Under the pieces are notes generated by a model. It made no database searches. It had not been told where the DNA came from and worked only from the letters and a program-made list of their open reading frames with translations. From Maricaulis sp048269565 (lineage in GTDB: Bacteria; Pseudomonadota; Alphaproteobacteria; Caulobacterales; Maricaulaceae), in assembly GCF_048269565.1 (NCBI RefSeq), contig NZ_JBLXIK010000001.1, forward strand, positions 248,001 through 312,000: a DNA stretch of 64,000 nt, given 5' to 3'. A program made the translations under genes and the position numbers. Position 1 is the stretch's first letter, and every line of letters starts with the position of its first letter. Positions 8,379 to 17,224 of this stretch are shown here, piece by piece.

Positions 8379-11223
8379 GGCACTGCTTGTACTTCTTGCC
8401 GGAACCGCATGGGCAGGCGGCATTGCGCGCCACCCGGCCCCAGGTCTCGGGCCGGTTCGGATCGACAGGGGTTGAAGTGCGGCGCAGGGTTGGCGCAACC
8501 CGTGCGGCGACAGGGCCGGCATCGGGATCGCCCATTTCATTGCGGCCGGTGCGCGGGTCGATATGGGTTGCGGTCAGCCCCTCGGGTGCCTGCGGTGCGG
8601 CCGGTGCCGCCGGTGCGCGCTCGAAGCGGATCAGCATCAACTGCTTGGTCACTTCGACCCGCAAATTGTCCATCATTTTCTCGAACAGCTCGAAGGCTTC
8701 GGTCTTGAACTCGTTGAGCGGATCGCGCTGGGCATAGCTGCGCAGGCCGATCATTGAGCGCATGGCATCGAGATTCTGCAGGTGCTCGCGCCAGTTCTGG
8801 TCAATGGCCTGCAGCAGGAAGGATTTTTCGATCCGGCGCATCAGGTCGGGCCCGCCATTGGCGGCCTTCTCGGCGAAGGCCCGGTCGGCGGCCTCGGTGA
8901 CGCGTTCGAGGATTTCCTCGTCGGCAATGCCTTCTTCCTGCGCCCACTCGGTAACCGGCAGGTCGAGTCCGAACACTTCGCGCAGCTCGCTTGCCAGCCC
9001 TTCGACATCCCACTGGTCGGCATAAACCTTGGGCGGGATGTGCGCGACAACGAGATCCTCGGCGGTCTGGTGGCGCATGTCCTTGATGACGTCGGCAACA
9101 TCGCCGGAGGTCATGAAATCAATGCGCTGCTCGAACACGGCCTTGCGCTGGTCATTCATGACGTCGTCGTATTTGAGGACATTCTTGCGGATGTCGAAAT
9201 TGCGCTGCTCGACCTTCTTCTGCGAGGTCTCCAGTGCCTTGGACATCCAGGGGTGGGTGATCGCCTCGCCCTCTTTCAGACCCAGCGTCCGCATGATGCC
9301 GTCAAGCCGTTCCGGCGCGAAAATGCGCAGCAGGTCGTCCTGGACGGAGATGTAGAATTTCGAGCGGCCCGGATCGCCCTGGCGGCCGGTACGGCCGCGA
9401 AGCTGGTTATCGATGCGGCGGCTTTCATGGCGTTCGGTGCCGAGCACATAGAGACCGCCGGCGGCGAGCGCGATTTCGCGCTTTTCGGCGATATCGGCCG
9501 CGATTACGGTTTTCTGGGCCTCGATAGCAGCGTCGTCCGGCTGGACACCCTTGGCGGTCTGTTCCGCGAGCCATTGCGTCATGCGCATCTCGGCATTGCC
9601 ACCGAGCTGAATATCGGTCCCGCGGCCGGCCATATTGGTGGCGATGGTGATCGCGCCGGGCGTGCCGGCCTGGGCGACGATCATCGCTTCCTGTTCGTGG
9701 TAGCGCGCATTGAGCACCTTGTGCTCGAGCGGGATCAGCTTGAGCATCTCCTTGAGCGGACGCGCATCGGGACGGCCGGACTTCTTGAACGCCTCGATCT
9801 CGGCATCATCCTTGGGATAGAGATGGCCGAGCGTCTCGCGGAAGGTCTTCTTGTCGCTGAGCAATTGCGACAATTGCTCGGATTTCTCGATCGACACCGT
9901 GCCGACCAGCACCGGCTGGCCACGCTCCTGGCAATCGACCAGATCATCGACGATGGCCGCATACTTGTCGGTCAGGGTGCGGAAGACCTCGTCTTCATTG
10001 TCGATCCGCGCGATCGGCCGGTTGGTCGGGATCTCGACCACTTCCAGCTTGTAGATCGAATGGAATTCGTCGGCCTCGGTGGCAGCCGTACCGGTCATGC
10101 CGGCGAGCTTCTTGTAGAGGCGGAAATAGTTCTGGAAGGTGACAGAGGCCAGCGTCTGGTTTTCCGGCTGGATATTCGCGCCTTCCTTGGCCTCGATGGC
10201 CTGGTGCAGACCGTCCGACAGGCGGCGGCCCTGCATCATCCGGCCCGTGAACTCATCGATCAGCAGGACTTCGCTGTCCTTGACGATGTAGTCCTTGTCG
10301 ATGTGGAAGATCTTGTGGGCCTTCAGGGCCTGGTTGACGTGGTGGACGATCGAGACATTCTCGACATCATAGAGATCGCCCTCCTTCAAGAGATCGTTTT
10401 CGCGCAGCAGGCGCTCGATCTCTTCATTGCCCTCTTCGGTCAGCAGGATCGAGCGGGCCTTCTCGTCAATCTCGTAACACTCATCGCCCAGCTGCGGGAT
10501 CAGCGCGTCGATCGTCTTGTAGAATTCGGTCCGGTCCTCGGTGCGTCCAGAGATGATCAGCGGCGTGCGCGCTTCATCGATCAGGATGGAATCGACTTCA
10601 TCGACGAGGGCATAGGCATGACCGCGCTGGACCATTTCCTCGATCGAATACTTCATGTTGTCGCGCAGATAATCGAAGCCGAGCTCGTTATTGGTCGCGT
10701 AGGTGATGTCGCAGGCATAGGCCTCGCGGCGTTCCTGGTCGGACTTGCCGTGCGAGATGACGCCGGTCGTCATGCCCAGTTGCGCGAAGACCTTGCCCAT
10801 CCACTCGGAATCCCGCGTCGCCAGATAGTCATTGACGGTGACGACATGGACGCCGGTGCCGGGCAGGGCGTTGAGATAACTCGGCAGGGTGGCAACCAGG
10901 GTCTTGCCTTCACCGGTCTTCATTTCCGCGATCGAGCTGTCATTGAGCACGATGCCGCCCATCAGCTGGACGTCATAGGGGCGCAGTCCGATCGCCCGGT
11001 CGGCCGCTTCGCGAACCGCCGCGAAGGCCTCCGGAAGGAGGTCGTCGAGCTTGGCACCCTGTTCGAGCCGGGCTCGGAATTCGACGGTCTTGCCCTTGAG
11101 AGCTTCGTCGGAGAGCGCCTTGTATTCGGCCTCGTATGCGTTGATTTGATCGACAACCGGTTTCATGCGGCGCAGTTTGCGGCTTGTTTCGGTTCCGAAG
11201 ATCTTGCGGGCAAGTGAGAGCAT
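8344..11223 (-). CDS. secA: Preprotein translocase ATPase SecA
   Basis: 959 residues from ATG 11223; the longer frame to 11340 adds 39 residues lacking family similarity. SecA drives export of unfolded preproteins through SecYEG. Visible are the N-terminal LARKIFGTETSRKLRRM, Walker A MKTGEGKTLV at residues 101-110, the DEVDSILIDEARTPL Walker B region, the preprotein cross-linking domain, and DEAD motor 2 with TNMAGRGTDIQLGG and RGRTGRQGDPG. The C-terminus ends in the zinc-binding CPCGSGKKYKQCHG, the SecB/lipid-contacting tail. It is divergent from the parvulin lipoprotein gene across about 180 bases. The export role suits the neighbouring folding factor. Confidence 0.97.
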   Translation of the reverse strand: MLSLARKIFGTETSRKLRRMKPVVDQINAYEAEYKALSDEALKGKTVEFRARLEQGAKLDDLLPEAFAAVREAADRAIGLRPYDVQLMGGIVLNDSSIAEMKTGEGKTLVATLPSYLNALPGTGVHVVTVNDYLATRDSEWMGKVFAQLGMTTGVISHGKSDQERREAYACDITYATNNELGFDYLRDNMKYSIEEMVQRGHAYALVDEVDSILIDEARTPLIISGRTEDRTEFYKTIDALIPQLGDECYEIDEKARSILLTEEGNEEIERLLRENDLLKEGDLYDVENVSIVHHVNQALKAHKIFHIDKDYIVKDSEVLLIDEFTGRMMQGRRLSDGLHQAIEAKEGANIQPENQTLASVTFQNYFRLYKKLAGMTGTAATEADEFHSIYKLEVVEIPTNRPIARIDNEDEVFRTLTDKYAAIVDDLVDCQERGQPVLVGTVSIEKSEQLSQLLSDKKTFRETLGHLYPKDDAEIEAFKKSGRPDARPLKEMLKLIPLEHKVLNARYHEQEAMIVAQAGTPGAITIATNMAGRGTDIQLGGNAEMRMTQWLAEQTAKGVQPDDAAIEAQKTVIAADIAEKREIALAAGGLYVLGTERHESRRIDNQLRGRTGRQGDPGRSKFYISVQDDLLRIFAPERLDGIMRTLGLKEGEAITHPWMSKALETSQKKVEQRNFDIRKNVLKYDDVMNDQRKAVFEQRIDFMTSGDVADVIKDMRHQTAEDLVVAHIPPKVYADQWDVEGLASELREVFGLDLPVTEWAQEEGIADEEILERVTEAADRAFAEKAANGGPDLMRRIEKSFLLQAIDQNWREHLQNLDAMRSMIGLRSYAQRDPLNEFKTEAFELFEKMMDNLRVEVTKQLMLIRFERAPAAPAAPQAPEGLTATHIDPRTGRNEMGDPDAGPVAARVAPTLRRTSTPVDPNRPETWGRVARNAACPCGSGKKYKQCHGAIDSQDAQA

Positions 11224-11407
11224 GGGGTCTGGCTTTGCGAACAACGGTTGGGCTAGCAACTCTGCAAGGGCCAGATCAATGGACCGGCGCAGGCGCTGGC
11301 ATTGCTTTGAAACGTCTGGCTGACTTAAGGATGGGGGCATTCAGTGTCAATCAAGCCGCGCGGCACGCATCGCGTTCCTGCGGCCCGGCAAGGTGAAGAT
11401 AGTGTCG

Positions 11408-12382
11408 ATGAAACGTCTTTTTGCAGCTGGCTTGGTGCTTGCCGTACTTGCCGGATGCGGCCCTGAACCCCGCCGGACGGCGGATGATTTCCGGGCCGCG
11501 AATCCGGCGCTGTCATTGGATGAGCGGGACCCGGTCCTGGCGCGTGTCGACGGCACGATCATCCGCCGTTCCGACGTGGAGCGTGAGGCCGCCAGCCAGG
11601 CCGAGGGGGGCGACTCGCCGCCCGTCGGGCCGGGCAGTGAGGGTTTTGCCCATATTCTGGACGAATTGATCGATCAGCGCCTGCTGGCGATGGAGGCGCG
11701 TCGCCGCGGGCTCGACCAGTCCGAAGAGGCGCTGCGCCGGCTGGCACTGGCTGAGGAGCGCATTCTCGGCAATGTGCTGGTCGAGACGGCGCTGGCCGAT
11801 GCCGTCAATGAGGAAACGATCGAGCGCATTTACCAGGAACAGGTGCGCCTGATCCCGCTCGGTGAGGAAGTGCGGGCCCGTCATATCCTCGTCGACACGC
11901 GCGAGGAAGCGGATGCGATCAAGGCCCTGATCGATGCCGGGCAGGATTTTGCCGCCCTCGCGGTGCGCATGAGCCAGGACCAGGCGACGCGGCTGGAAGG
12001 CGGCGATCTGGGTTATTTCAGTCGCGAAGGTGTGCTGCCCGCCTTCGGTGCGGTCGCCTTCAGGACCGGCGAGGGCGAGACTTCGGAACCGTTCCAGACT
12101 GAATTTGGCTGGCATATCCTTCAGGTCGTCGACCGCCGCCGCGAGCCGCCGCCGACACTGGAGGCCTTGCGGCCGAATATCGTGCGTTTCTTCACCTTCG
12201 ACCAGCTGGAGGGGCTGATCGGCGGGCTGCGCGAACAGGCCGAGATCGAGCGCTTGCCTTTGCCATTACCGGATTCCGGTCTCAGCCTCGCCCCGGAGGA
12301 TGGCGACGCGCCGGCCGAGGCGGACGGGGGCGATGCCGCCGCAGAGCCCGGGACGGATGATCTGCCGGCGGATCCGGGCTAA
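11408..12382 (+). CDS. Parvulin-type peptidyl-prolyl isomerase lipoprotein
   Basis: 324 residues from ATG 11408; an in-frame GTG at 11393 is the alternative. The N-terminus is a short lipoprotein signal with lipobox LAGC, Cys17 being lipidated. An N-terminal SurA/PrsA-like helical region is followed at about residues 150-245 by a rotamase domain: RARHILVDTREEADAI, GGDLGYFSREGVLPAFGAVA and FGWHILQVVDRR. The tail is acidic and Ala-rich, about 40 residues, low complexity. It likely assists folding of exported proteins at the outer face of the inner membrane or the outer membrane. It lies divergent from secA, a functionally sensible pairing. Confidence 0.88.
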   Translation: MKRLFAAGLVLAVLAGCGPEPRRTADDFRAANPALSLDERDPVLARVDGTIIRRSDVEREAASQAEGGDSPPVGPGSEGFAHILDELIDQRLLAMEARRRGLDQSEEALRRLALAEERILGNVLVETALADAVNEETIERIYQEQVRLIPLGEEVRARHILVDTREEADAIKALIDAGQDFAALAVRMSQDQATRLEGGDLGYFSREGVLPAFGAVAFRTGEGETSEPFQTEFGWHILQVVDRRREPPPTLEALRPNIVRFFTFDQLEGLIGGLREQAEIERLPLPLPDSGLSLAPEDGDAPAEADGGDAAAEPGTDDLPADPG

Positions 12383-12432
12383 CACCCGCTTAACCGCGTC
12401 TCTGCACCCGCCCTTAACGGAGTTTGTTCATA

Positions 12433-12849
12433 ATGGCTGAACCTGGCCCCAAACCGGTCCTTTATGTTGCTGCCTGTGCCTTGCTCGATGCGGATGGCCG
12501 TATCCTGATTGCACGGCGCCCCGAGGGAAAGCCGATGGCGGGCCTTTGGGAATTCCCCGGCGGCAAGATCGAGCCGGGCGAGACACCGGAGCAGGCCGTG
12601 GTTCGCGAATTGCGTGAAGAGCTGAGTGTCGAACCGTGTGAACGGTGCCTGCACCCCTTTGCCTTCGTGTCCCATGCCTATCCCGATTTTCACATCGTGA
12701 TGCCCTTCTTCCTGTGCCGCACCTGGGATGGTTTCCCACAGGCCAATGAGGGCCAGGAGCTCGCCTGGGTTCGCAAGGAAAAACTGCGCGACTTCAAGAT
12801 GCCGGCCGCCGACATGCCGCTGGCCGCAGAGCTGAGGGACCGGCTGTGA
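12433..12849 (+). CDS. mutT: (Deoxy)nucleoside triphosphate pyrophosphohydrolase, MutT/Nudix
   Basis: 138 residues from ATG 12433, which has GGAG ten bases upstream; a TTG nine bases earlier would leave no room for it. The Nudix box is GGKIEPGETPEQAVVRELRE continuing EEL, with Ser replacing the usual Gly after it. The PMAGLWEFPGGK segment preceding the box and the short length fit MutT proper, which removes 8-oxo-dGTP from the nucleotide pool. Its TGA overlaps the ATG of the Flp pilin gene that follows, so the two are transcribed together although their functions look unrelated. Confidence 0.9.
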   Translation: MAEPGPKPVLYVAACALLDADGRILIARRPEGKPMAGLWEFPGGKIEPGETPEQAVVRELREELSVEPCERCLHPFAFVSHAYPDFHIVMPFFLCRTWDGFPQANEGQELAWVRKEKLRDFKMPAADMPLAAELRDRL

Positions 12850-13007
12850 TGGATATCCTCAAACGCTTCTGCCGCGATGAAAACGGCGCCACGGCGATCG
12901 AATACGGCATGATTGCCGCCGCCATGGCGCTGGTGGTGATCGGCCTGTGGACGACATTCGGACCGGCCGTGGGCCGGCTCTACGCGGATGTGGCCGGGGC
13001 GCTTTAG
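12849..13007 (+). CDS. Flp-family type IVb pilin, 52 aa (orphan)
   Basis: A 52-residue gene from ATG 12849 to TAG 13007. The N-terminus is LKRFCRDENGATAIEYGMIA, which contains the Flp prepilin pattern: basic leader, cleavage after Gly, then ATAIEYG with Glu at +5 of the mature protein. A hydrophobic helix follows (AAAMALVVIGLWTTF). Flp pilins are processed by CpaA/TadV and assembled by the Tad/Cpa machinery in Caulobacter relatives. No tad/cpa gene lies nearby, so this is an orphan copy. It starts within the mutT stop and its own stop overlaps the convergent methyltransferase gene by four bases. Confidence 0.85.
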   Translation: MDILKRFCRDENGATAIEYGMIAAAMALVVIGLWTTFGPAVGRLYADVAGAL

Positions 13008-13921
13008 CGCCCGGCCTTCTCGTCCGCCGATTTTTCCGTCACGCCCAGCGCATCGGCCAGCCTGACCGTCGCCGAGCCCGGACGCTTGGCGACCGGCTGA
13101 TCGGGGTGCGGCGCCCAGCCGGCAGCGTGGACGATCTCGAACGTGGCGCGGATACGTCCGTCGGGGTCCGAGAAACGCTCGGCATAGATTTCCGCCATCC
13201 GCACGAATAGCGCCCGTGTCGCCGGGCTGCGGGGCCGGTCAGCGAGAATGCTGGTCTCGGCCATGCCGCGCAGATCGGCCATCAGGGCGAAGGCATTGTC
13301 ATAGCGCACGGTGACGCGGTCGATATCGGCGACCGGCATGGTGAAGCCGGCGCGCTGCAGCAGGGCGGCAATGTCGAACGTGCCGGCTAGCGGCGAGACG
13401 CGCGCATGCGCCCCGCCGCTCAGCTCGGCCTCGGCCGCCATCAGGGACTGGCGCAATTCGGTCAGGCTGTTGCCGCCAAGCAGTGCCGCGGCAAGGAACC
13501 CGTCGGGTTTGAGGGCCCGGCGCAGCTGCACCAGCACGCCGGGCAGGTCATTGGTCCAGTGAAGTCCGAGCGGCGCCAGAATGAGATCGAGACTGGCATC
13601 GCTGAAGGGCAGGCGCTCCTCGTCGAGTGCCAGGGCGGGGCCGTCCAGCCGGGCCGCGACGGCCGGGGCGAGATCGCTCTGGATGACATGGCCGGTCTTG
13701 CTGCCGGCATGGCGCTGGCGCAATTCGCCCGGCAGGCCCGGCCCGCCGCCAAGGATCAGCGTGGTGTCGAAATCGCGCATCACGCCCTCGACCCGGTCGC
13801 AAATATCGTCGAACGCCCGTTGCACGAGAAAATTGTATGATTGTATGCTGCCCGCCGCGCGGTTGCGGCGCTGGCGCAGCAGGTCGCGATTAAACAATTG
13901 CGGGGGCAGGGCGGATGACAT
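13004..13921 (-). CDS. SAM-dependent methyltransferase, BioC/NDUFAF5-like
   Basis: 305 residues from ATG 13921. It opens with LFNRDLLRQRRNRAA, the pattern of the NDUFAF5/BioC-like group, followed by a class I methyltransferase fold: TTLILGGGPGLPGELRQ as motif I (GGGPG rather than the commoner GxGxG), DLAPAVAARL, and LPFSDASLDLILAPLGLHWT, then LVQLRRALKPDGFLAAALLGG. Substrate is uncertain; alphaproteobacterial members are often simply called methyltransferases, and the NDUFAF5 branch in mitochondria hydroxylates an arginine in complex I. Divergent from the ComF-like gene with 43 bases between starts. Confidence 0.85.
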   Translation of the reverse strand: MSSALPPQLFNRDLLRQRRNRAAGSIQSYNFLVQRAFDDICDRVEGVMRDFDTTLILGGGPGLPGELRQRHAGSKTGHVIQSDLAPAVAARLDGPALALDEERLPFSDASLDLILAPLGLHWTNDLPGVLVQLRRALKPDGFLAAALLGGNSLTELRQSLMAAEAELSGGAHARVSPLAGTFDIAALLQRAGFTMPVADIDRVTVRYDNAFALMADLRGMAETSILADRPRSPATRALFVRMAEIYAERFSDPDGRIRATFEIVHAAGWAPHPDQPVAKRPGSATVRLADALGVTEKSADEKAGR

Positions 13922-13964
13922 GCCGCCGATATGCCTTTTGCGCCCGCCGAAGGGAAGGGGTGTG

Positions 13965-14708
13965 ATGAGCAAGTCTGTCCTGACCGCCCTGGCCGATGCC
14001 GTCTGGCCGCCGGTTTGTCCGGTGCGCAGCGTGCCGGTTGATGCCAGCGGGCGCCTCGATGCGGCCGCCTGGCAGGGGCTGGAGTTCATCGATGCGCCCT
14101 GGTGCGATTGCTGCGGCGTGCCCTTCCCCTATGGAACGGGGATCGAGACGGGCGGCCTGTTGTGCGCGCTGTGTCTCGCCCGTCCGCCCAAATTCGATCG
14201 CGCCCGGGCGCCGCTGGTCTATGGCGATGTCTCGCGGCAATTGGTGCTCGGCTTCAAGAATGGCGGCCGCCGCGAGATGATCGACCAGTTCGGCGCCTGG
14301 ATGGCGCGCGCCGGGGCGAGTTGTCTGTCGGGCGCCGATTATATCCTGCCGGTGCCGCTGCATTGGCGGCGTTTGCTGACGCGGCGCTATAACCAGTCGG
14401 CGCTGCTCGGCCAGGCCTTGTCTCGCCAGACCGGGATCCCGATGCGCGCGGGCTGGTTGCTCCGTTCCCGCGCAACGCCGAGCCAGGCGGGCAAGAGTGT
14501 GCTGTCACGGCGGCGCAATATGGCGGGCGCATTCCGGATCGCGCCGGGGCACGGACTTGACGGCAGGCATGTTGTGTTGGTGGATGACGTGTTCACAACG
14601 GGCGCGACCGCCTCGGCCTGCGCCCGCCAGCTCCGGCGTGCCGGCGCTGCCCTTGTGACTGTCGTGACGCTTTGCCGTGTTGTACGCGCCAGCGATGCCA
14701 CTATGTAA
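13965..14708 (+). CDS. ComF-family phosphoribosyltransferase-like protein
   Basis: 247 residues from ATG 13965, preceded by GGGAAGGGG. The N-terminal part has a zinc-finger-like set of cysteines (PWCDCCGVPF and LLCALCLARPP), then the ComF core: PLVYGDVSRQLVLGFKNGG, LPVPLHWRRLLTRRYNQSALL and the PRPP-binding HVVLVDDVFTTGATASACA. In naturally transformable bacteria ComF helps import DNA; in most alphaproteobacteria the role is untested. It leads a short plus-strand run with grxC, the nitrilase-family gene and DUF1178, with gaps of under 20 bases. Confidence 0.9.
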   Translation: MSKSVLTALADAVWPPVCPVRSVPVDASGRLDAAAWQGLEFIDAPWCDCCGVPFPYGTGIETGGLLCALCLARPPKFDRARAPLVYGDVSRQLVLGFKNGGRREMIDQFGAWMARAGASCLSGADYILPVPLHWRRLLTRRYNQSALLGQALSRQTGIPMRAGWLLRSRATPSQAGKSVLSRRRNMAGAFRIAPGHGLDGRHVVLVDDVFTTGATASACARQLRRAGAALVTVVTLCRVVRASDATM

Positions 14709-14727
14709 GGCGTGAAGGAGTTTGTTT

Positions 14728-14988
14728 ATGGCCAAAGTGACGATCTACACCCGACCGATGTGCGGCTATTGCGCCCGCGCGGTCTCATTGCTGAAGCAGA
14801 AGAAGATCGATTTCGAGGAAATCGATGCCGGCTTCGACCAGAAAAAGCGCGAGGAAATGGTGCAGCGTTCCCACGGCGGGCGCACCTTTCCGCAGATTTT
14901 CATCGGCAAGGACCATGTCGGCGGCTGCGATCAGCTTATGGCTCTGGAACGTTCCGGCAAGCTTGACGGGATGCTCGGCCTGAAATGA
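14728..14988 (+). CDS. grxC: Glutaredoxin 3
   Basis: 86 residues from ATG 14728, with GAAGGAG seven bases upstream. Thioredoxin fold with the dithiol active site PMCGYC at residues 10-15 (CGYC in place of the commoner CPYC), the cis-proline region RTFPQIFIG and the glutathione-binding GGCDQLMAL. It reduces disulfides and glutathionylated proteins with glutathione. The last bases overlap the start of the downstream hydrolase gene (ATGA), indicating coupling. Confidence 0.95.
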   Translation: MAKVTIYTRPMCGYCARAVSLLKQKKIDFEEIDAGFDQKKREEMVQRSHGGRTFPQIFIGKDHVGGCDQLMALERSGKLDGMLGLK

Positions 14989-15827
14989 GCACGATCGCGA
15001 CAGCCCTGGTCCAGATGCGGTCCGGTATCGATCCGGCTGCCAATCTGGCCATGGCCAGCGATCTGATCCGCCAGGCCGCCGCCCAGGGCGCGACGCTGGT
15101 TGCCACGCCCGAGACGACGCACCTGGTGCAGAAGGATGCCGATCAGGCCTTCGCCGTGATGCGGACTGCCGGGGACGATCCGGCGATCCCGGTTTTCGCA
15201 GCGCTGGCACAGGAGCTCGGTATCACCCTGTTGATCGGCTCGCTCGCCATCAAGCTGGGCGAACGGCGCGCCGCCAACCGATCCTTCCTGTTCGGGCCCA
15301 CCGGTGAGTTGCTCGCCACCTATGACAAGGCCCACATGTTCGATGTCGGGCTTGGCCAGGGCGAGACCTATCGCGAATCCGCCAATTACCGCGCCGGCGA
15401 CCGGCTGGTGCTGGCCGATATCGGTGGCGCGCGGCTGGGCCTGTCGATCTGCTATGATGTCCGCTTCGCCTATCTCTATCGCCGCCTGGCCCAGGCGGGC
15501 GCCCATATCCTCGCCGTGCCGGCCGCCTTCACCCGTCCGACCGGGCGGGCGCACTGGGAGGTGCTGCTGCGCGCCCGGGCGATCGAGACCGGGTCCTGGG
15601 TGATCGCACCGGCCCAGGCCGGCCTGCACGAGGATGGCCGCCGCACCTGGGGCCACTCCATGGTCATCGATCCCTGGGGCAAGGTGGTGGCGCTGCTCGA
15701 CCATGACGAGCCTGGCATCCTGCTGGCACAGCTCGACACGGCAAAGGCCGACGATGCCCGCGCGCGCATTCCCGCCCTGCTGCATGATCGTGAACTGGGC
15801 GGGCCGGACGAGATGATCCTGCGATGA
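14985..15827 (+). CDS. Carbon-nitrogen hydrolase (nitrilase superfamily, NIT2/ω-amidase-like)
   Basis: 280 residues. The catalytic triad of the superfamily can be placed: Glu in LVATPETTH, Lys in TYDKAHMFDV and Cys in LSICYDVRFAYLYR. The overall pattern fits the Nit1/NIT2 branch (deaminated glutathione amidase or ω-amidase). Given the upstream glutaredoxin, an action on a glutathione-related by-product is attractive but only inferred. Start and stop both overlap neighbours by four bases, so grxC, this gene and DUF1178 form a coupled unit. Confidence 0.9.
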   Translation: MSTIATALVQMRSGIDPAANLAMASDLIRQAAAQGATLVATPETTHLVQKDADQAFAVMRTAGDDPAIPVFAALAQELGITLLIGSLAIKLGERRAANRSFLFGPTGELLATYDKAHMFDVGLGQGETYRESANYRAGDRLVLADIGGARLGLSICYDVRFAYLYRRLAQAGAHILAVPAAFTRPTGRAHWEVLLRARAIETGSWVIAPAQAGLHEDGRRTWGHSMVIDPWGKVVALLDHDEPGILLAQLDTAKADDARARIPALLHDRELGGPDEMILR

Positions 15828-16246
15828 TCCGCTATGCGCTCGTTTGCGGCGCCGAGCACCGGTTCGAAGCCTGGTTCTCCAGCTCGGCTGCCTTTGATGA
15901 CCAGAATGAACATGGCCTGGTCGAGTGCCCGCAGTGCGGCTCGCACGCGGTGCGCAAGGACGTCATGTCACCGGCGGTCTCGACCTCGCGCAAACGCGAG
16001 GCAACGCCGGAATCGAAACTCAAGGCGATGGCGGCGCAGGTGAAGGCGCATATCCGCAGCAATTACGACTATGTCGGTGAGGATTTCGCCAGTGAGGCGC
16101 GCGCCATCCATGCCGGCGACAAGCCGGAACGCTTGATATATGGCGAGACTTCAGCGGAAGAGAGCGAGGCCCTGCGTGATGAGGGCGTGCCGGTGGCGCC
16201 CCTGCCCGACGCGCTGGCACCGACGCCGCCGAAAAAGGCGAATTGA
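15824..16246 (+). CDS. DUF1178 family protein
   Basis: 140 residues. It opens with MIRYALVCGAEHRFEAWFSSSAAFD and has a CPQCGSHAV cysteine pair, the DUF1178 pattern (zinc-ribbon-like, related to FmdB-type regulatory domains). The middle contains NYDYVGEDFASEARAIHAGD, strongly conserved in the family. Function is unknown. It overlaps the hydrolase gene at its start and ends six bases before the convergent ubiG. Confidence 0.92.
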   Translation: MIRYALVCGAEHRFEAWFSSSAAFDDQNEHGLVECPQCGSHAVRKDVMSPAVSTSRKREATPESKLKAMAAQVKAHIRSNYDYVGEDFASEARAIHAGDKPERLIYGETSAEESEALRDEGVPVAPLPDALAPTPPKKAN

Positions 16247-16252
16247 GCGGCG

Positions 16253-17017
16253 TCAGTCTGGAGTCTTGTGCGCCACCATCATGTAATTGACGCTGGTATC
16301 CGAGCCCAGTGTCCACTGGTCATTGAGTGGATTATAGCTCACGCCAACCGGTGCATCCGGGGTCATGCCGCCGGCACGCAGGGCGGCGGTGAGTTCGGTC
16401 GGCTGCACCAGTTTGTGAAAGCGGTGCGTACCGCGCGGCAGCCAGCCCATCACCCATTCGGCGCCGACAATGGCGAGCGCGAAGGCTTTCGAGGTCCGGT
16501 TGATCGTGGCACAGATCATCAGCCCGCCCGGCTTCACCAGCTGGGCACAATCGACCAGGAATGTGTGGGGATTGGCGACATGCTCCATCACTTCCAAGTT
16601 GAGCACGACATCGAAGGGCGGCTCGCCGGCCTCGATCAATTGCTCGGCGACGCCGTGCCGGTAATCAATCTCCAGCCCCTGTTCGGCGGCATGGACCGAG
16701 GCGGTCTTCACATTGGCCTCGGCTGCATCCACGCCGGTGACGCTGGCGCCGAGCCGCGCCATGGGTTCCGAGGCGAGGCCGCCGCCGCAACCGATATCGA
16801 GAATGCGCAGCCCCTCGAACGGGCGCTCCCCGGAACGGCCGAAATGATTGCAGATCGTCTCGCGGATGAAGGCCAGCCGCACCGGATTGAACTTGTGCAG
16901 GGGTTTGAACTTGGAATCCGGGTCCCACCAGTCCGCGGCAATGCGCGAGAATTTCTCGACCTCGGCCGGATCGACCGAGGGACGCGACAGGGTTTCCGGC
17001 GCAGTTGCTGTCGACAT
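16253..17017 (-). CDS. ubiG: Ubiquinone biosynthesis O-methyltransferase UbiG
   Basis: 254 residues. It methylates the two hydroxyl positions during ubiquinone synthesis, using SAM. The N-terminus has EVEKFSRIAADWWDPDSKFKPLHKFNP, a UbiG hallmark. Motif I is LRILDIGCGGGLASEP, with VTGVDAAEANVKTA, FDVVLNLEVMEHVANP and the C-terminal HRFHKLVQPTELTAALR. Divergent from lysC over a 207-base gap that contains no gene. Confidence 0.96.
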   Translation of the reverse strand: MSTATAPETLSRPSVDPAEVEKFSRIAADWWDPDSKFKPLHKFNPVRLAFIRETICNHFGRSGERPFEGLRILDIGCGGGLASEPMARLGASVTGVDAAEANVKTASVHAAEQGLEIDYRHGVAEQLIEAGEPPFDVVLNLEVMEHVANPHTFLVDCAQLVKPGGLMICATINRTSKAFALAIVGAEWVMGWLPRGTHRFHKLVQPTELTAALRAGGMTPDAPVGVSYNPLNDQWTLGSDTSVNYMMVAHKTPD

Positions 17018-17224
17018 GCCTGTTCTCCCGACGGGCGAATTCTCGCAATATTGCGTTCGAGCGTTGCGTACAAGGCTTCGCCCAAGTAGGAAACCGCGAT
17101 AGCACGGCCTTGACCATCAACGATATCCTGACAGCCATATTATGGCCCCACCGGGCGGGCTAATCGAGCCGGGTGCGACGATTTGAACAGTCGCGGCTCC
17201 AGCGCAGAGCAAGGGACAGGCGGA

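Noticed and set aside
8782..11217. 811-codon plus-strand open frame
   Set aside because: It is antisense to secA, has no recognisable family, and mirrors third-position GC bias of secA.
11224..11340. 39-residue N-terminal extension of SecA
   Set aside because: SecA proteins begin at the residues encoded from 11223; the extension shows no similarity.
17018..17224. Possible lysine riboswitch before lysC
   Set aside because: No matching core sequence or multi-stem arrangement seen, and the gap is short.
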